Program-made: the position numbers and the translations under genes
Part shown: positions 17,815 to 28,237 of the stretch, piece by piece
Position numbering within the stretch: position 1 is the stretch's first letter
How the letters are laid out: each line of letters begins with the position of its first letter
The notes under the pieces: generated by a model
What the model was told of the DNA's origin: nothing
Seen by the model: the letters and a program-made list of their open reading frames with translations, nothing else
Databases searched by the model: none
Source: Gammaproteobacteria bacterium
GTDB lineage: Bacteria; Pseudomonadota; Gammaproteobacteria; Steroidobacterales; Steroidobacteraceae
DNA: 36,678 nt
Direction of reading: 5' to 3'
Assembly (NCBI GenBank): GCA_021773365.1
Contig: JAJFKF010000001.1
Location: 1-36,678, forward strand

Positions 17815-18111
17815 ATGAAAATTCTTCACACGCTCAGACATGCGGTCATGGCCCTTGCCCTACTGCCGGCGCTGGCATTCGCCGGTCCGGTAGACATCAA
17901 CAGCGCCGACGCCAGGACACTGGCAAAGGAGCTGCAGGGCGTGGGGCTTGCCCGTGCACAGGCCATTGTCGAGTACCGGGAGAAAAACGGCGCCTTCAAG
18001 CGGGCCGAGGACCTGGCGCAGGTCAAGGGTATCGGCATGAAGGTGATTGAGCACAATCGCGAGAACATCAAGCTCGGTGGCAAGGCTGCCGCCAGAGCCA
18101 CTGCTGATTGA
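17815..18111 (+). CDS. ComEA-type helix-hairpin-helix protein
   Basis: 98 residues: a signal peptide (about 1-22, AVMALALLPALAFA) followed by one (HhH)2 DNA-binding unit (VDINSADARTLAKELQGVGLARAQAIVEYR, then LAQVKGIGMKVIEHNRENI). Such small secreted proteins bind incoming DNA in the periplasm during natural transformation in some bacteria, though many have no proven role. A strong ribosome binding site, AAGGAGG, lies just before ATG 17815. It stands alone between ihfB and galU, and a terminator follows at 18155. Confidence 0.85.
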   Translation: MKILHTLRHAVMALALLPALAFAGPVDINSADARTLAKELQGVGLARAQAIVEYREKNGAFKRAEDLAQVKGIGMKVIEHNRENIKLGGKAAARATAD

Positions 18112-18154
18112 CTGTTATCCTGAAAAATTCCCAGGGTCGTTTCAGATCCTGTCT

Positions 18155-18189
18155 GGGCGCGTTTTCATGACCTGAATCGCGCCCTTTTT
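18155..18189 (+). terminator. Rho-independent terminator after the comEA-like gene
   Basis: Arms GGGCGCG (18155-18161) and CGCGCCC (18178-18184) pair fully; the loop can pair further (TTCA with TGAA), and TTTTT follows. Confidence 0.8.
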
Positions 18190-18252
18190 GCTGCTCCTCG
18201 TTATCATTGGGCATCGGACAACCCGTAGCCGCCCAGATTCCCGAGGATCCCG

Positions 18253-19143
18253 ATGTCAAGCTTTACGCCGATCAATACCGCCGTATTTCCCGTTGCCGGG
18301 CGTGGCACGCGCTTTCTGCCGGCCACCAAGGCCTCGCCGAAGGAGATGCTGCCCATCGTCGACAAGCCCCTCATCCAGTACGCTGTCGAGGAAGCCTTGG
18401 CGGCCGGAGCGCGCAATCTGGTGTTCATCACCGGCAGTTCCAAGCGGGCTATCGAGGATCACTTCGATTCCGATCCGGAGCTGGAGGCGGCCCTGGAATC
18501 GCAGGGTAAACACAAATTGCTCGAGTCGTTGCGCGGCATTCTACCGTCGTGGGCCAGCTGTATCTTCATCCGCCAGCCCGCGCCACTGGGGCTCGGCCAC
18601 GCGGTGCTGTGCGCGCGGCCGGTGGTAGGCCAGGAACCGTTCTTCGTGCATCTGGCGGACGACCTCATTGATGCGCAGACGCCTTGCCTGAAGCAGATGA
18701 TTGATGTCTATCGCACGAACCAGGCGAGCGTGCTCGGCGTTCAGTCAGTGCCGCGCGAGGAAACCAATCGCTACGGCATCGTTGCCACGACCGAAGAGGA
18801 CGGGCGGCTATGCCGGGTGACCAGCATGGTGGAAAAGCCAGATCCGAAGGATGCTCCGTCCACGCTGGCCGTAGTCGGCCGATATGTACTCACCCCCGCG
18901 ATCTTCGACAAGCTGCGGCAAACCCAGCGCGGCGCCGGTGGTGAGATTCAGCTGACCGACGGCATCGCCGCATTGCTCGCCGACGAAGAGGTGTATGCGT
19001 ACCGCTTCGAGGGCAAGCGCTACGACTGCGGTAGCAAGCTCGGCTATCTGCAGGCCACCGTGGAGTACGCGCTGAATCACTCTGCGCTGCGCGATGAGTT
19101 CGGGCAGTATCTGACTGAACTGATGCGCCTGCGGCAGGAGTGA
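18253..19143 (+). CDS. galU: UTP-glucose-1-phosphate uridylyltransferase
   Basis: 296 residues. Makes UDP-glucose for polysaccharides and the cell envelope. The nucleotide-binding start [24 protein letters not shown] is complete, followed by [25 protein letters not shown] and [31 protein letters not shown] precedes ATG 18253. The last 25 bases of the gene, including the stop, lie in the 83-bp direct repeat that is copied at 20434; this copy is intact. Confidence 0.96.
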   Translation: MSSFTPINTAVFPVAGRGTRFLPATKASPKEMLPIVDKPLIQYAVEEALAAGARNLVFITGSSKRAIEDHFDSDPELEAALESQGKHKLLESLRGILPSWASCIFIRQPAPLGLGHAVLCARPVVGQEPFFVHLADDLIDAQTPCLKQMIDVYRTNQASVLGVQSVPREETNRYGIVATTEEDGRLCRVTSMVEKPDPKDAPSTLAVVGRYVLTPAIFDKLRQTQRGAGGEIQLTDGIAALLADEEVYAYRFEGKRYDCGSKLGYLQATVEYALNHSALRDEFGQYLTELMRLRQE

Positions 19144-19201
19144 TGCAAGAGGAATACTGGCTGGCGCGGCTGGGATCGAACCAGCGCCCTGCTGATTAAC
19201 A
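19119..19201. repeat. Left 83-bp direct repeat (attL-like)
   Basis: Identical to 20434-20516 at 80 of 83 positions (mismatches at 19152, 19187 and 19190). It spans the end of galU, the short spacer and the 3' half of tRNA-Asn. Identity stops inside the anticodon loop, a common crossover site of tyrosine integrases. Confidence 0.85.
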
Positions 19202-19244
19202 AGAATGGCATTTTTGACATGTCAACTCGCTGCTACGCGCTAGG
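19158..19244 (-). pseudogene. tRNA-Asn pseudogene
   Basis: Positions 19158-19201 copy the 3' half of the tRNA-Asn at 20473 almost exactly; the two mismatches fall in the variable loop. Past the anticodon the match fails for about 26 bases. CGCTG (19228-19232) and CTACGCGC (19233-19240) then resemble the D-arm and acceptor end. The cloverleaf cannot form, and no promoter like that of the intact gene is present. Confidence 0.65.
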
Positions 19245-19374
19245 ATGGATCGCAAGTTATTGATTGTAAGAAGAGTAATTGTTCAGCGTGTTGAGGTAGA
19301 ATGTGCCGCGATGCGTGCCGTGGAGTAAGTCACTGCACGGAATTTGCATGGAGTGTCTCAAGGGAGAACAAGAA

Positions 19375-20376
19375 ATGGCGAAGCCGGATCGCGCAACTAC
19401 GCTGCGGGAGCTTTGTGAGAGTGTCACCGAAAAGCCGATCGAGCAGCTTGTATCCCACCCCGACTGGGGAAGAGTGAATTTCGAAGGCGCTGGAGAAGAC
19501 CTGAAGACAATCTTCGGAATAGCCAACCAGCTCAAGAATCTTCCAGTTGAACTACTCCCGGATGGCGAAATAAACCCCCTCATTCATTGTTTGCAACAGG
19601 TTTCGGAGCAAGTTGGCTCTATACGAAAGTTTTCGATTGAGCAAGCGAATCCTACTGGCGTTAGAGACGGGATCGTCACCAACCTAAGAAACCACGCCGA
19701 ACAGCTATATACCCAATCACAAGCCAGGATACCGTTCCTTGCTGTACAGCGTGGCGATGTCAAGCGGAATGAAGAAGCCTTGGCTCGGGCCGTGACGAAA
19801 GCCGATGAACTGAATCATAGTGCGGTAGCTACTGCCAATGAATCAAAGGCGGAGCTGGAAAAAATCATTGCCGCCGCGCGTGAAGCTTCTGCCAGTGTAG
19901 GCGTTGCTGTGTTCACAGGGGATTTCAAGAAAACGGCGGATGACCTGGGGATATCGGCCGGTAATTGGCTGAAGCTAACTGCGATATTCGCAGCCATAAC
20001 TATTCTTACTGCTGGCTTTTTTCCTGTTGTATTTCCAATCACAGAAGCCGGCTTCACGTTGACTGCGATCCAGATCTTCACATCAAAAGTGGTGGTGTTG
20101 GGCGCGCTGTTTGCAGCTACCATCTGGATCGGCCGCATGTATAAGGCGACAAAGCACCAAGAGTCAGTTAATCGCCATCGCGAGAATGGGCTGAAGACAT
20201 TTCAGGCCTTTGTCAAGGCGGCTAGTGACGACCAAACGCGTAATGCTGTGCTCATCGAGACGACCCGTTCAATTTTCTCGATTACAAATACCGGGTACTT
20301 GGATGGAGCTGAATCACCGCATGACGGAGGGGCGGTTCAGATACTTGAGTTGATAAAGTCCAGCGCGAAAGAGTAG
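19375..20376 (+). CDS. Unrecognised two-TM coiled-coil protein, island cargo
   Basis: 333 residues; I do not recognise the family. Residues 1-125 look helical and soluble. Residues 128-176 are rich in Ala, Glu and Lys and may form a coiled coil. Two TM helices follow (about 199-221 and 237-256) with a short loop between them. A C-terminal tail contains NRHRENGLKTFQAFVKAASDD and then NAVLIETTRSIFS, which looks like a distinct small domain. There is no signal peptide. AAGGGAG lies eight bases before ATG 19375, which fixes this start; the GTG at 19303 has no such site. It is the only gene between the tRNA-Asn direct repeats, and its base composition differs from its neighbours. A defence-type membrane effector is possible from context alone; nothing in the sequence proves it. 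Confidence 0.75.
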   Translation: MAKPDRATTLRELCESVTEKPIEQLVSHPDWGRVNFEGAGEDLKTIFGIANQLKNLPVELLPDGEINPLIHCLQQVSEQVGSIRKFSIEQANPTGVRDGIVTNLRNHAEQLYTQSQARIPFLAVQRGDVKRNEEALARAVTKADELNHSAVATANESKAELEKIIAAAREASASVGVAVFTGDFKKTADDLGISAGNWLKLTAIFAAITILTAGFFPVVFPITEAGFTLTAIQIFTSKVVVLGALFAATIWIGRMYKATKHQESVNRHRENGLKTFQAFVKAASDDQTRNAVLIETTRSIFSITNTGYLDGAESPHDGGAVQILELIKSSAKE

Positions 20377-20381
20377 AGAAA

Positions 20382-20402
20382 AGCCCCGCGAGGGGCGGGG
20401 CT
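20382..20402 (-). terminator. Terminator hairpin between island gene and tRNA-Asn
   Basis: AGCCCCGC (20382-20389) pairs with GCGGGGCT (20395-20402). On the minus strand it is followed by TTTT, so it best serves tRNA-Asn transcription; it could also slow plus-strand transcripts leaving the island gene, though no T run follows there. Confidence 0.7.
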
Positions 20403-20433
20403 GTGATACGGGCACTGTGCTTAGCTCTGGCCC

Positions 20434-20516
20434 ACTGATGCGCCTGCGGCAGGAGTGATGCAAGAGAAATACTGGCTGGCGCGGCTGGGATCGAACCAGC
20501 GACCCGCTGATTAACA
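20434..20516. repeat. Right 83-bp direct repeat (attR-like)
   Basis: Second copy of 19119-19201. It holds a stray copy of the last 25 bases of galU, the spacer, and the 3' half of the intact tRNA-Asn. Confidence 0.85.
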
Positions 20517-20547
20517 GTCAGCCGCTCTACCGCTGAGCTACGCGCCA
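20473..20547 (-). tRNA. tRNA-Asn (GTT)
   Basis: 75 bases including the encoded CCA. The acceptor TGGCGCG pairs with CGCGCCA; D-arm GCTC/GAGC; anticodon stem GCTGA/TCAGC with loop CTGTTAA, giving anticodon GTT; T-arm GCTGG/CCAGC with TTCGATC; discriminator G. It is convergent with galU and probably the integration target of the neighbouring insertion. Confidence 0.95.
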
Positions 20548-20565
20548 AGCATGGGAAGGGCCGCG

Positions 20566-20594
20566 ATTTTCCTTGAGGGCGGCGGTTCCGTCAA
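20566..20594 (-). promoter_or_regulatory. Candidate promoter of tRNA-Asn
   Basis: On the minus strand: TTGACG, a 17-base spacer, then GAAAAT, followed by a GC-rich discriminator typical of stable-RNA promoters. Transcription would start about 12 bases before the tRNA. Confidence 0.5.
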
Positions 20595-20621
20595 CCGCTG
20601 CGGACGGGTAAACGTCAATCT

Positions 20622-21806
20622 TCAGCTTTCGAGGCATCGCCGCAGCCGCTTCAGGGCTTCTTCCAGCGTTTCCATACTGCAGGCAAATGACAGGCGGACG
20701 TGACCCGGTGCGCCGAAACCGGAGCCTGGCACCACGGCGACCCCGCCCTCGTTCAGCAGGAACTCGGTGAAGGCGGTATCGTCAGCCAGACCCCGCGTCT
20801 TGATGGCGCCGTCCACCTGTGCAAAGGCGTAGAAAGTACCTGCACCTTTCAGGCAGGACACACCCGGCAGGGTGTTGAGGCCCTCGACGATGAAGTCGTG
20901 GCGGGCCTTGTAGTGGCGGTTCATTTCGGTCACGCAGCCCTGATCGCCGGTCAATGCTGACACAGCCGCTTTCTGGCTCATGCTGGCGGCGCTGGTGGTG
21001 GCCTGGCCCTGGATGGTGGCCATCGCAGTGATCAAATCCCTGGGGCCGCCACAGTAGCCGATGCGCCAGCCGGTCATCGCGTAGGCCTTGGAGCAGCCGT
21101 TGATGGTGACCGTACGGTCGTAGAGTTCGGGCACCGCAGACAACAGGCTGCAGAAAGGCTCATCGGCCCAGTAGATGTGCTCATAGATGTCATCGGTGCC
21201 GATCACGATGCGCGGGTGCTCCAGCAGCACCTTGCCCAGTGCCGCCAGCTCCGCGCGGGTGTAGGCCGCGCCGGTGGGGTTGCAGGGGCTGTTGAGCAGC
21301 AGCAGTCGGGTCTGCGGTGTGATCGCCGCCTGCAGCTGTGCAGGAGTGATTTTGTATCCTTGGTCGGCGCCGGCGAATACAGTGACCGGTTTGCCGTCGG
21401 CGAGCAGCACCATATCCGGGTAGGAGACCCAGTAGGGCGCGGGGATGATGGCCTCATCGCCTGGGTCGAGTATGGCGCTGCAGAGGTTATACAACGTCTG
21501 CTTGGCGCCGTTTGAAACCAGAATCTGGTCGCGACGATAATCGATGCCGTTGTCGCGCTTGAACTTCCCGATGATGGCATCTTTCAATTCGGCGATGCCT
21601 TCAACGGCGGTGTAGCGGGTAAAGCCGCTGCGGATGGCGGCAATACCGGCCTCGGCGATATGCGCTGGGGTATTGAAATCGGGCTCGCCTGCACCCAGTG
21701 CCACAATGTCCTTGCCTTGTGCCTTCAGTTGCGCGGCACGGGCTGTTACGGCCAGGGTAGGGGAGGGCTTCACGCGCTGAACGCGTCTGGACACTGCTAC
21801 ACTCAC
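20622..21806 (-). CDS. PLP-dependent aspartate aminotransferase (class I, gamma-type)
   Basis: 394 residues. Transaminates aspartate and 2-oxoglutarate; some members also act on prephenate or aromatic amino acids. Signatures: [55 protein letters not shown] and the PLP site [16 protein letters not shown] (Lys240). It is transcribed away from uvrB, with 72 bases between the starts. Confidence 0.92.
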   Translation of the reverse strand: MSVAVSRRVQRVKPSPTLAVTARAAQLKAQGKDIVALGAGEPDFNTPAHIAEAGIAAIRSGFTRYTAVEGIAELKDAIIGKFKRDNGIDYRRDQILVSNGAKQTLYNLCSAILDPGDEAIIPAPYWVSYPDMVLLADGKPVTVFAGADQGYKITPAQLQAAITPQTRLLLLNSPCNPTGAAYTRAELAALGKVLLEHPRIVIGTDDIYEHIYWADEPFCSLLSAVPELYDRTVTINGCSKAYAMTGWRIGYCGGPRDLITAMATIQGQATTSAASMSQKAAVSALTGDQGCVTEMNRHYKARHDFIVEGLNTLPGVSCLKGAGTFYAFAQVDGAIKTRGLADDTAFTEFLLNEGGVAVVPGSGFGAPGHVRLSFACSMETLEEALKRLRRCLES

Positions 21807-21878
21807 GGGTCACCACGGGATGGTTTACGGGCAGCGCAAGTTTATCGTTTCTCCCGCGCCTTTTGGCAGTTTTTCAGC

Positions 21879-23906
21879 ATGCACGATGAATCACGTCTCA
21901 CGCTGCAGGCGCCTTACGAGCCTGCCGGTGATCAGCCCGCCGCCATCGCGCGCCTGATCGACGGGCTGGCAACAGGCCTGTCGCACCAGACCCTTCTCGG
22001 GGTGACCGGTTCAGGCAAGACACACGTGGTTGCACGGGTGATTGAAGCCGTGCAGCGCCCCGCGCTGGTGCTGGTGCATAACAAAACCCTGGCGGCGCAG
22101 CTCTACGGGGAGTTTCGTGATTTCTTCCCGAACAACGCCGTGGAATATTTCGTTTCCTACTACGACTATTACCAGCCTGAAGCTTACGTGCCCTCTTCTG
22201 ATACCTATATCGAAAAAGATGCTTCCATCAACGAGCACATTGAGCAGATGCGCCTGTCGGCCACCAAGGCGCTGCTGGAGCGTCGCGATTCGATTATTGT
22301 TGCCACGGTATCGGCCATCTATGGCCTGGGGGATCCGCAGGCCTACCTGAGCATGGTGCTGCAATTGTCCCGGGGCGATCGCATCGATCAGCGCCGCATC
22401 CTGCACCGTCTGGCCGATATGCAGTACACGCGCAATGATCTGGACCTCAGTCAGGGCACCTACCGGGTGCGTGGTGATGTCATTGACATCTTTCCTGCCG
22501 AATCCGGGCGGGAAGCGGTGCGAGTGGAACTGTTCGACGACGAGATCGACGCGCTGAGCTACTTTGATCCGCTGACCGGCGAGGCGCTGCGCAAGGTGCC
22601 GCGTCTGACCGTGTTCCCCTCCAGTCACTACGTCACGCCGAAGGAGCGGTTGATCGCCGCCACGGTGCAGATTCGCGAGGAGTTGCGTGAGCGCCTTGAG
22701 GTGTTGCGCCAGGCCGGCAAGCTTCTGGAGGCCCAGCGGCTGCAGCAGCGGACCTTGTTCGACATTGAAATGATGAACGAGGTGGGTTACTGCGCCGGTA
22801 TCGAGAATTACTCGCGTTATCTATCCGGCCGCGAGGCTGGCGAGCCGCCGCCGTGTTTGTTTGACTACCTGCCGGACAACGCGCTGCTGGTCATCGACGA
22901 GAGCCACCAGACCATTCCGCAGCTGGGCGCCATGTACAAGGGCGACCGCTCGCGCAAGGAAACACTGGTCGAGTACGGATTTCGTTTGCCGTCTGCGTTG
23001 GACAACCGCCCGTTGAGATTCGATGAGTTCGAGAAGATGGCCCCGCAGATGCTGTTCGTGTCGGCCACTCCGGGGCCCTATGAAAAGGCTCATGCCGGGC
23101 AGGTGGTGGAGCTGCTGGTACGGCCCACCGGACTTGTTGATCCGGAGGTCGAAGTACGCCCGGCCGGTACGCAGGTTGACGATGTGCTTTCCGAGATCAA
23201 CGCGCGTGTGCTGCGGCGCGAACGGGTGCTGGTCACCACGCTTACCAAGCGCATGGCCGAGGATCTCACCGAATACCTGCATGATCATGGGGTGAAAGTG
23301 CGGTATCTGCATGCGGATGTCGAAACCGTGGAGCGCAGTGAGCTGATCCGCGACCTGCGCCTGGGCAAGTTCGATGTGCTGGTCGGTATCAACCTGCTGC
23401 GCGAGGGGCTGGATATGCCCGAGGTGTCGCTGGTGGCGATCCTTGATGCAGACAAGGAGGGGTTTCTGCGCTCGGAGGGCTCGCTTATCCAGACCATGGG
23501 GCGTGCCGCGCGCAACGTTCATGGCAAGGCCATTCTTTACGCTGATCGCATCACCAATTCCATGCAGCGGGCCATGGACGAGACCGCCAGGCGGCGGGAA
23601 AAACAGGTCGAGTTCAACGCCCGCCATGGCATCACCCCGCGCAGCATCGTCAAGGCGGTGGCGGATGTCATGGAGGGTGCGCGTGCCGAGTCTGCCCGCC
23701 CGGCCCGCGGATTGCGTGTGGCCGAGCCGTCGGTCGCATACGGGCGCATGAAGCCCGACCAGGCCGCCCGGCGCATCAAGCAGCTCGAGCAGGACATGCA
23801 CCGTCTGGCGCGGAACCTGGAATTCGAGGCCGCGGCGCGGGCGCGCGATGAAATCCAGCGCCTCAAACAGCTGGAGCTGGGTCTGCCGCAAACCGGGGCG
23901 CAGTAG
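21879..23906 (+). CDS. uvrB: UvrABC system protein B
   Basis: 675 residues, normal length. Damage-verifying helicase-like subunit of nucleotide excision repair. The Walker A GVTGSGKT is at residues 41-48; the beta-hairpin motif [12 protein letters not shown] is intact, as are VIDESHQT, the helicase motifs in the second half ([25 protein letters not shown]) and the C-terminal UVR domain that contacts UvrC ([22 protein letters not shown]). ATG 21879 gives the family-typical N terminus; the open frame back to 21660 overlaps the divergent aminotransferase and is not used. Confidence 0.97.
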   Translation: MHDESRLTLQAPYEPAGDQPAAIARLIDGLATGLSHQTLLGVTGSGKTHVVARVIEAVQRPALVLVHNKTLAAQLYGEFRDFFPNNAVEYFVSYYDYYQPEAYVPSSDTYIEKDASINEHIEQMRLSATKALLERRDSIIVATVSAIYGLGDPQAYLSMVLQLSRGDRIDQRRILHRLADMQYTRNDLDLSQGTYRVRGDVIDIFPAESGREAVRVELFDDEIDALSYFDPLTGEALRKVPRLTVFPSSHYVTPKERLIAATVQIREELRERLEVLRQAGKLLEAQRLQQRTLFDIEMMNEVGYCAGIENYSRYLSGREAGEPPPCLFDYLPDNALLVIDESHQTIPQLGAMYKGDRSRKETLVEYGFRLPSALDNRPLRFDEFEKMAPQMLFVSATPGPYEKAHAGQVVELLVRPTGLVDPEVEVRPAGTQVDDVLSEINARVLRRERVLVTTLTKRMAEDLTEYLHDHGVKVRYLHADVETVERSELIRDLRLGKFDVLVGINLLREGLDMPEVSLVAILDADKEGFLRSEGSLIQTMGRAARNVHGKAILYADRITNSMQRAMDETARRREKQVEFNARHGITPRSIVKAVADVMEGARAESARPARGLRVAEPSVAYGRMKPDQAARRIKQLEQDMHRLARNLEFEAAARARDEIQRLKQLELGLPQTGAQ

Positions 23907-23910
23907 TTGC

Positions 23911-23939
23911 TTGCAGCGTCACGGGCGCTTCAGTATCTT
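23911..23939 (+). promoter_or_regulatory. Candidate promoter of tRNA-Val
   Basis: TTGCAG (23911-23916), a 17-base spacer and TATCTT (23934-23939), placed about 34 bases before the tRNA, just after the uvrB stop. Transcripts could continue into thrS. Confidence 0.45.
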
Positions 23940-23972
23940 TACGAGCCTTTTTGATGACTCCTTTCCAGCAGC

Positions 23973-24047
23973 AGGCGCGTAGCTCAGCGGTAGAGCACCA
24001 CGTTGACATCGTGGTGGTCGGTGGTTCGATCCCACTCGCGCCTACCA
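23973..24047 (+). tRNA. tRNA-Val (GAC)
   Basis: 75 bases including CCA. The acceptor AGGCGCG pairs with CGCGCCT; D-arm GCTC/GAGC; anticodon stem CCACG/CGTGG with loop TTGACAT, giving anticodon GAC; the T-arm has TTCGATC and one G-T pair; discriminator A. It lies 16 bases before thrS. Confidence 0.95.
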
Positions 24048-24063
24048 TATTCGCAGGTTTTCC

Positions 24064-25992
24064 ATGCCGGTCGTGACGTTGCCTGACGGCAGCCAGAAGC
24101 AGTTTGATAGCCCCGTCACCGTCGATGAAGTTGCGGCCAGCATCGGTGCGGGCCTGAGAAAGGCCGCCCTGGCCGGCAAAGTGGATGGCGAACTCGTTGA
24201 TACCGGCTTTCTGATTGAACGCGATGCCACCCTCAGTATCGTCACCGAGCGCGATCCGGAGGGTCTGGAGGTCATTCGCCACTCCACCGCGCACCTGCTG
24301 GCCCAGGCGGTCAAACAGCTCTTTCCGGAGGCCCAGGTCACCATCGGGCCGGTGATTGCGGATGGTTTTTACTACGACTTCGCCTTTGCCCGTCCCTCCA
24401 CTCCGGAGGACCTTGCCGCCATCGAGACGCGCATGCGTGAGCTGGTTGCGGCGGATATGCCGGTGTCACGCCGGGTCATGCCCCGCGACGAGGCGGTCGA
24501 GTTCTTCCGCTCGCTGGGGGAGGCCTACAAGGCCGAAATCATTCAGAGCATCCCGGCCGGCGAGCAGATCAGCCTGTACGGGCAGGGAGAGTGGGTGGAT
24601 TTGTGCCGTGGGCCCCATGTGCCCAGCACCGGCAAGCTCAAGGCGTTCAAGCTGATGAAAGTGGCCGGCGCCTACTGGCGCGGCGATTCGCGCAACGAAA
24701 TGCTGCAGCGGATCTATGGCACCGCCTGGCCCGACAAGAAGCAGCTCGATGCCTACCTGCATCGCCTGGAGGAGGCCGAGAAGCGCGACCATCGGCGCAT
24801 CGGCCGGGAACTGGACCTGTTTCACTTCCAGGAGGAGGCGCCCGGGGCGGTGTTCTGGCATCCGAAGGGCTGGACGGTATTCCAGTCCCTCATCAGCTAT
24901 ATGCGCGAAAAACAGACCGCGGCTGGCTTCGAGGAGCTGAACACCCCCGAAGTGCTGGATATCGAGCTGTGGCGCCAGTCCGGGCACGCGGAAAAATTTG
25001 GCGAAAACATGTTCACCACGAAGACGCCGGATGAGAGGGTCTATGCCCTGAAACCGATGAATTGCCCCGGCCATGTCCAGGTCTTCAGGCAGGGCCTGCG
25101 CAGTTACCGGGATCTGCCCCTGCGTTTCGCTGAATTCGGCAAGGTCCACCGTTATGAGCCTTCCGGGGCGCTTCATGGCCTGATGCGGGTGCGTGCCTTT
25201 ACCCAGGATGATGCCCACGTTTTCTGCACCGAGGAGCAGATAACCGCCGAATCAGTGCAGGTGACCCGGCTGATTCTGGATATTTATCGGGATTTCGGCT
25301 TCGAGGACGTGCGTATCAAGTTTTCCGACCGCCCGGCCAGTCGGGTAGGGGACGATGCGGTCTGGGATCGGGCCGAGGCGGCCCTGCAGGAGGCGGCGCG
25401 GGCAGCGGGCATCGAATGCGAGCTGAACCCTGGCGAGGGTGCATTTTACGGCCCGAAGCTGGAGTTTGTGCTGCGCGACGCCATCGGCCGCGACTGGCAA
25501 TGCGGCACCCTGCAGATGGACTTCAATATGCCCGGCCGCCTGGGAGCCACCTATATCGATGAGCACAGCCACAAGCGCACCCCGGTGATGATCCACCGGG
25601 CCATGTTCGGCTCCCTGGAGCGCTTTTTCGGCATTCTGATCGAGCACCATGCCGGCCGGCTGCCCCTTTGGCTGGCCCCCGTGCAGGCCGTGGTGGTCAC
25701 GATTACCGACCGGCAGGACGATTATGCCCGTCGGATAGGGGAATCACTTAAAAATCAGGGTGTTCGGGTTGAAATTGATTTGCGAAACGAGAAGGTGGGC
25801 TTTAAAATCCGCGAGCACACCTTACAGCGCGTTCCCTATCTTCTGGTAGCGGGCGATAAGGAAGTTCAAGCCAATACTCTGGCAGTGCGTACGCGGGATG
25901 GAAAGGATCTGGGCGTGCACGCTGTGGAGTCCCTCGCGCAGCGGTTGCTACAGGAAATCAGTAGCCGCGGCCGTCATGTTTTGGAGGATTGA
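24064..25992 (+). CDS. thrS: Threonine-tRNA ligase
   Basis: 642 residues, full length. Domains: TGS (about 1-61), the editing domain with [11 protein letters not shown], the class II core with [10 protein letters not shown] and [27 protein letters not shown] (zinc and motif 2), and an anticodon-binding C terminus ending HVLED. It heads the thrS-infC-rpmI-rplT-pheST-ihfA cluster. The final codons contain GGAGG, which serves as the ribosome binding site of infC. Confidence 0.97.
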   Translation: MPVVTLPDGSQKQFDSPVTVDEVAASIGAGLRKAALAGKVDGELVDTGFLIERDATLSIVTERDPEGLEVIRHSTAHLLAQAVKQLFPEAQVTIGPVIADGFYYDFAFARPSTPEDLAAIETRMRELVAADMPVSRRVMPRDEAVEFFRSLGEAYKAEIIQSIPAGEQISLYGQGEWVDLCRGPHVPSTGKLKAFKLMKVAGAYWRGDSRNEMLQRIYGTAWPDKKQLDAYLHRLEEAEKRDHRRIGRELDLFHFQEEAPGAVFWHPKGWTVFQSLISYMREKQTAAGFEELNTPEVLDIELWRQSGHAEKFGENMFTTKTPDERVYALKPMNCPGHVQVFRQGLRSYRDLPLRFAEFGKVHRYEPSGALHGLMRVRAFTQDDAHVFCTEEQITAESVQVTRLILDIYRDFGFEDVRIKFSDRPASRVGDDAVWDRAEAALQEAARAAGIECELNPGEGAFYGPKLEFVLRDAIGRDWQCGTLQMDFNMPGRLGATYIDEHSHKRTPVMIHRAMFGSLERFFGILIEHHAGRLPLWLAPVQAVVVTITDRQDDYARRIGESLKNQGVRVEIDLRNEKVGFKIREHTLQRVPYLLVAGDKEVQANTLAVRTRDGKDLGVHAVESLAQRLLQEISSRGRHVLED

Positions 25993-25995
25993 TTT

Positions 25996-26514
25996 ATCGC
26001 GACATCCAAGCGCGTCAAGCGCAACGAAGAGATTTCCTCGCCCCAGCTGCGTGTGATCGACGCCGAAGGCGCACAGGCGGGGGTGATGAGCCGCAGCGAG
26101 GCGCTGCAACTGGCCGAGGCGGCAAGCCTGGATCTGGTGGAGGTTTCACCCACAGCGGACCCACCGGTATGCCGAATCATGGATTTCGGCAAGTTCCTTT
26201 TTGAGCAGAACAAAAAGGCGCATTCGGCCAAGAGGAAACAAAAACAGATTCAGATCAAGGAAGTGAAATTTCGACCAGGAACCGAGGAGGCTGACTACCA
26301 GGTCAAGCTGCGCAACCTCACCCGGTTCCTGATAGAAGGAGACAAGGCCAAGGTAACCCTGAGGTTCCGCGGTCGCGAAATGGCCCATCAGGAAATTGGG
26401 CGACGGCTTCTCCAGCGGGTGGTGGCTGATCTCGCCGAAATCGGTGTGATCGAACAACACCCTTCGATGGAGGGTCGGCAGATGGTCATGATGTTCGGGT
26501 CAAAGAAAAAATGA
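25996..26514 (+). CDS. infC: Translation initiation factor IF-3 with AUC start
   Basis: 172 residues if translation starts at ATC 25996. IF-3 checks the start codon and initiator tRNA on the 30S subunit. The N-terminal domain ([32 protein letters not shown]), the lysine-rich linker ([20 protein letters not shown]) and the C-terminal domain (ending [15 protein letters not shown]) are complete. No ATG, GTG or TTG lies in frame before GTG 26053, and starting there would remove about 19 residues of the N-terminal domain. GGAGG (25983-25987) sits eight bases before ATC 25996, an ideal distance. infC is known for AUU-type starts used in autoregulation, so AUC here fits that pattern. Confidence 0.88.
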   Translation: MATSKRVKRNEEISSPQLRVIDAEGAQAGVMSRSEALQLAEAASLDLVEVSPTADPPVCRIMDFGKFLFEQNKKAHSAKRKQKQIQIKEVKFRPGTEEADYQVKLRNLTRFLIEGDKAKVTLRFRGREMAHQEIGRRLLQRVVADLAEIGVIEQHPSMEGRQMVMMFGSKKK

Positions 26515-26594
26515 CCTGAAAGAACTGACCAATAAAAAGTGACATTTGTCCGCCCCTAGCGCAAGCGACCGGGCTATAACTGGAGTTGAAGAGC

Positions 26595-26789
26595 ATGCCT
26601 AAGTTGAAAACCAACCGGGGTGCGGCGAAGCGTTTCCGGAAAACCGCGAAGGGCTTCAAACGCGCGCAGTCCCACCGTCGACACATTCTCACCAAGAAAC
26701 CAAGCAAGCGTAAGCGCCAGCTGCGCAGCGGCATGATGGTCCATGAGAGCGATGTCGGGCGCGTCGAACAGATGCTGCCCAACAGCTGA
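26595..26789 (+). CDS. rpmI: 50S ribosomal protein L35
   Basis: 64 residues, starting [18 protein letters not shown], the L35 signature, and very basic throughout. ATG 26595 is chosen over the in-frame TTG 26586 because it gives the family start; GGAG lies upstream. The 80-base leader after infC may hold L20 control sites, but none is recognised. Confidence 0.95.
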   Translation: MPKLKTNRGAAKRFRKTAKGFKRAQSHRRHILTKKPSKRKRQLRSGMMVHESDVGRVEQMLPNS

Positions 26790-26845
26790 TCGCAATCGGG
26801 GCAATTAGCCCGCCTGGAAAATTTCGTACGTTTGGAGAATGAGTC

Positions 26846-28235
<1,390 letters not shown>

Positions 28236-28237
28236 GC

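Larger units (their letters stand above)
19202..20433. mobile_element. Putative small tRNA-Asn-associated insertion without integrase
   Basis: About 1.2 kb enclosed by 83-bp direct repeats that end in a tRNA anticodon loop. G+C is lower than in the neighbours: spot counts of 40-58% within against about 65% in galU. It carries one gene (19375-20376) and a hairpin at 20382. No integrase or excisionase is present, so it is either a remnant or a satellite mobilised in trans; a local duplication followed by insertion is the alternative. Confidence 0.55.

Noticed and set aside
19303-19374. Upstream GTG start for the island gene
   Set aside because: No ribosome binding site; AAGGGAG fits ATG 19375.
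19202-20433. Insertion sequence
   Set aside because: No transposase and no terminal inverted repeats; the long direct repeats match a tRNA att site instead.
21660-21878. Longer N terminus for UvrB
   Set aside because: It overlaps the divergent aminotransferase; UvrB of normal length starts at 21879.
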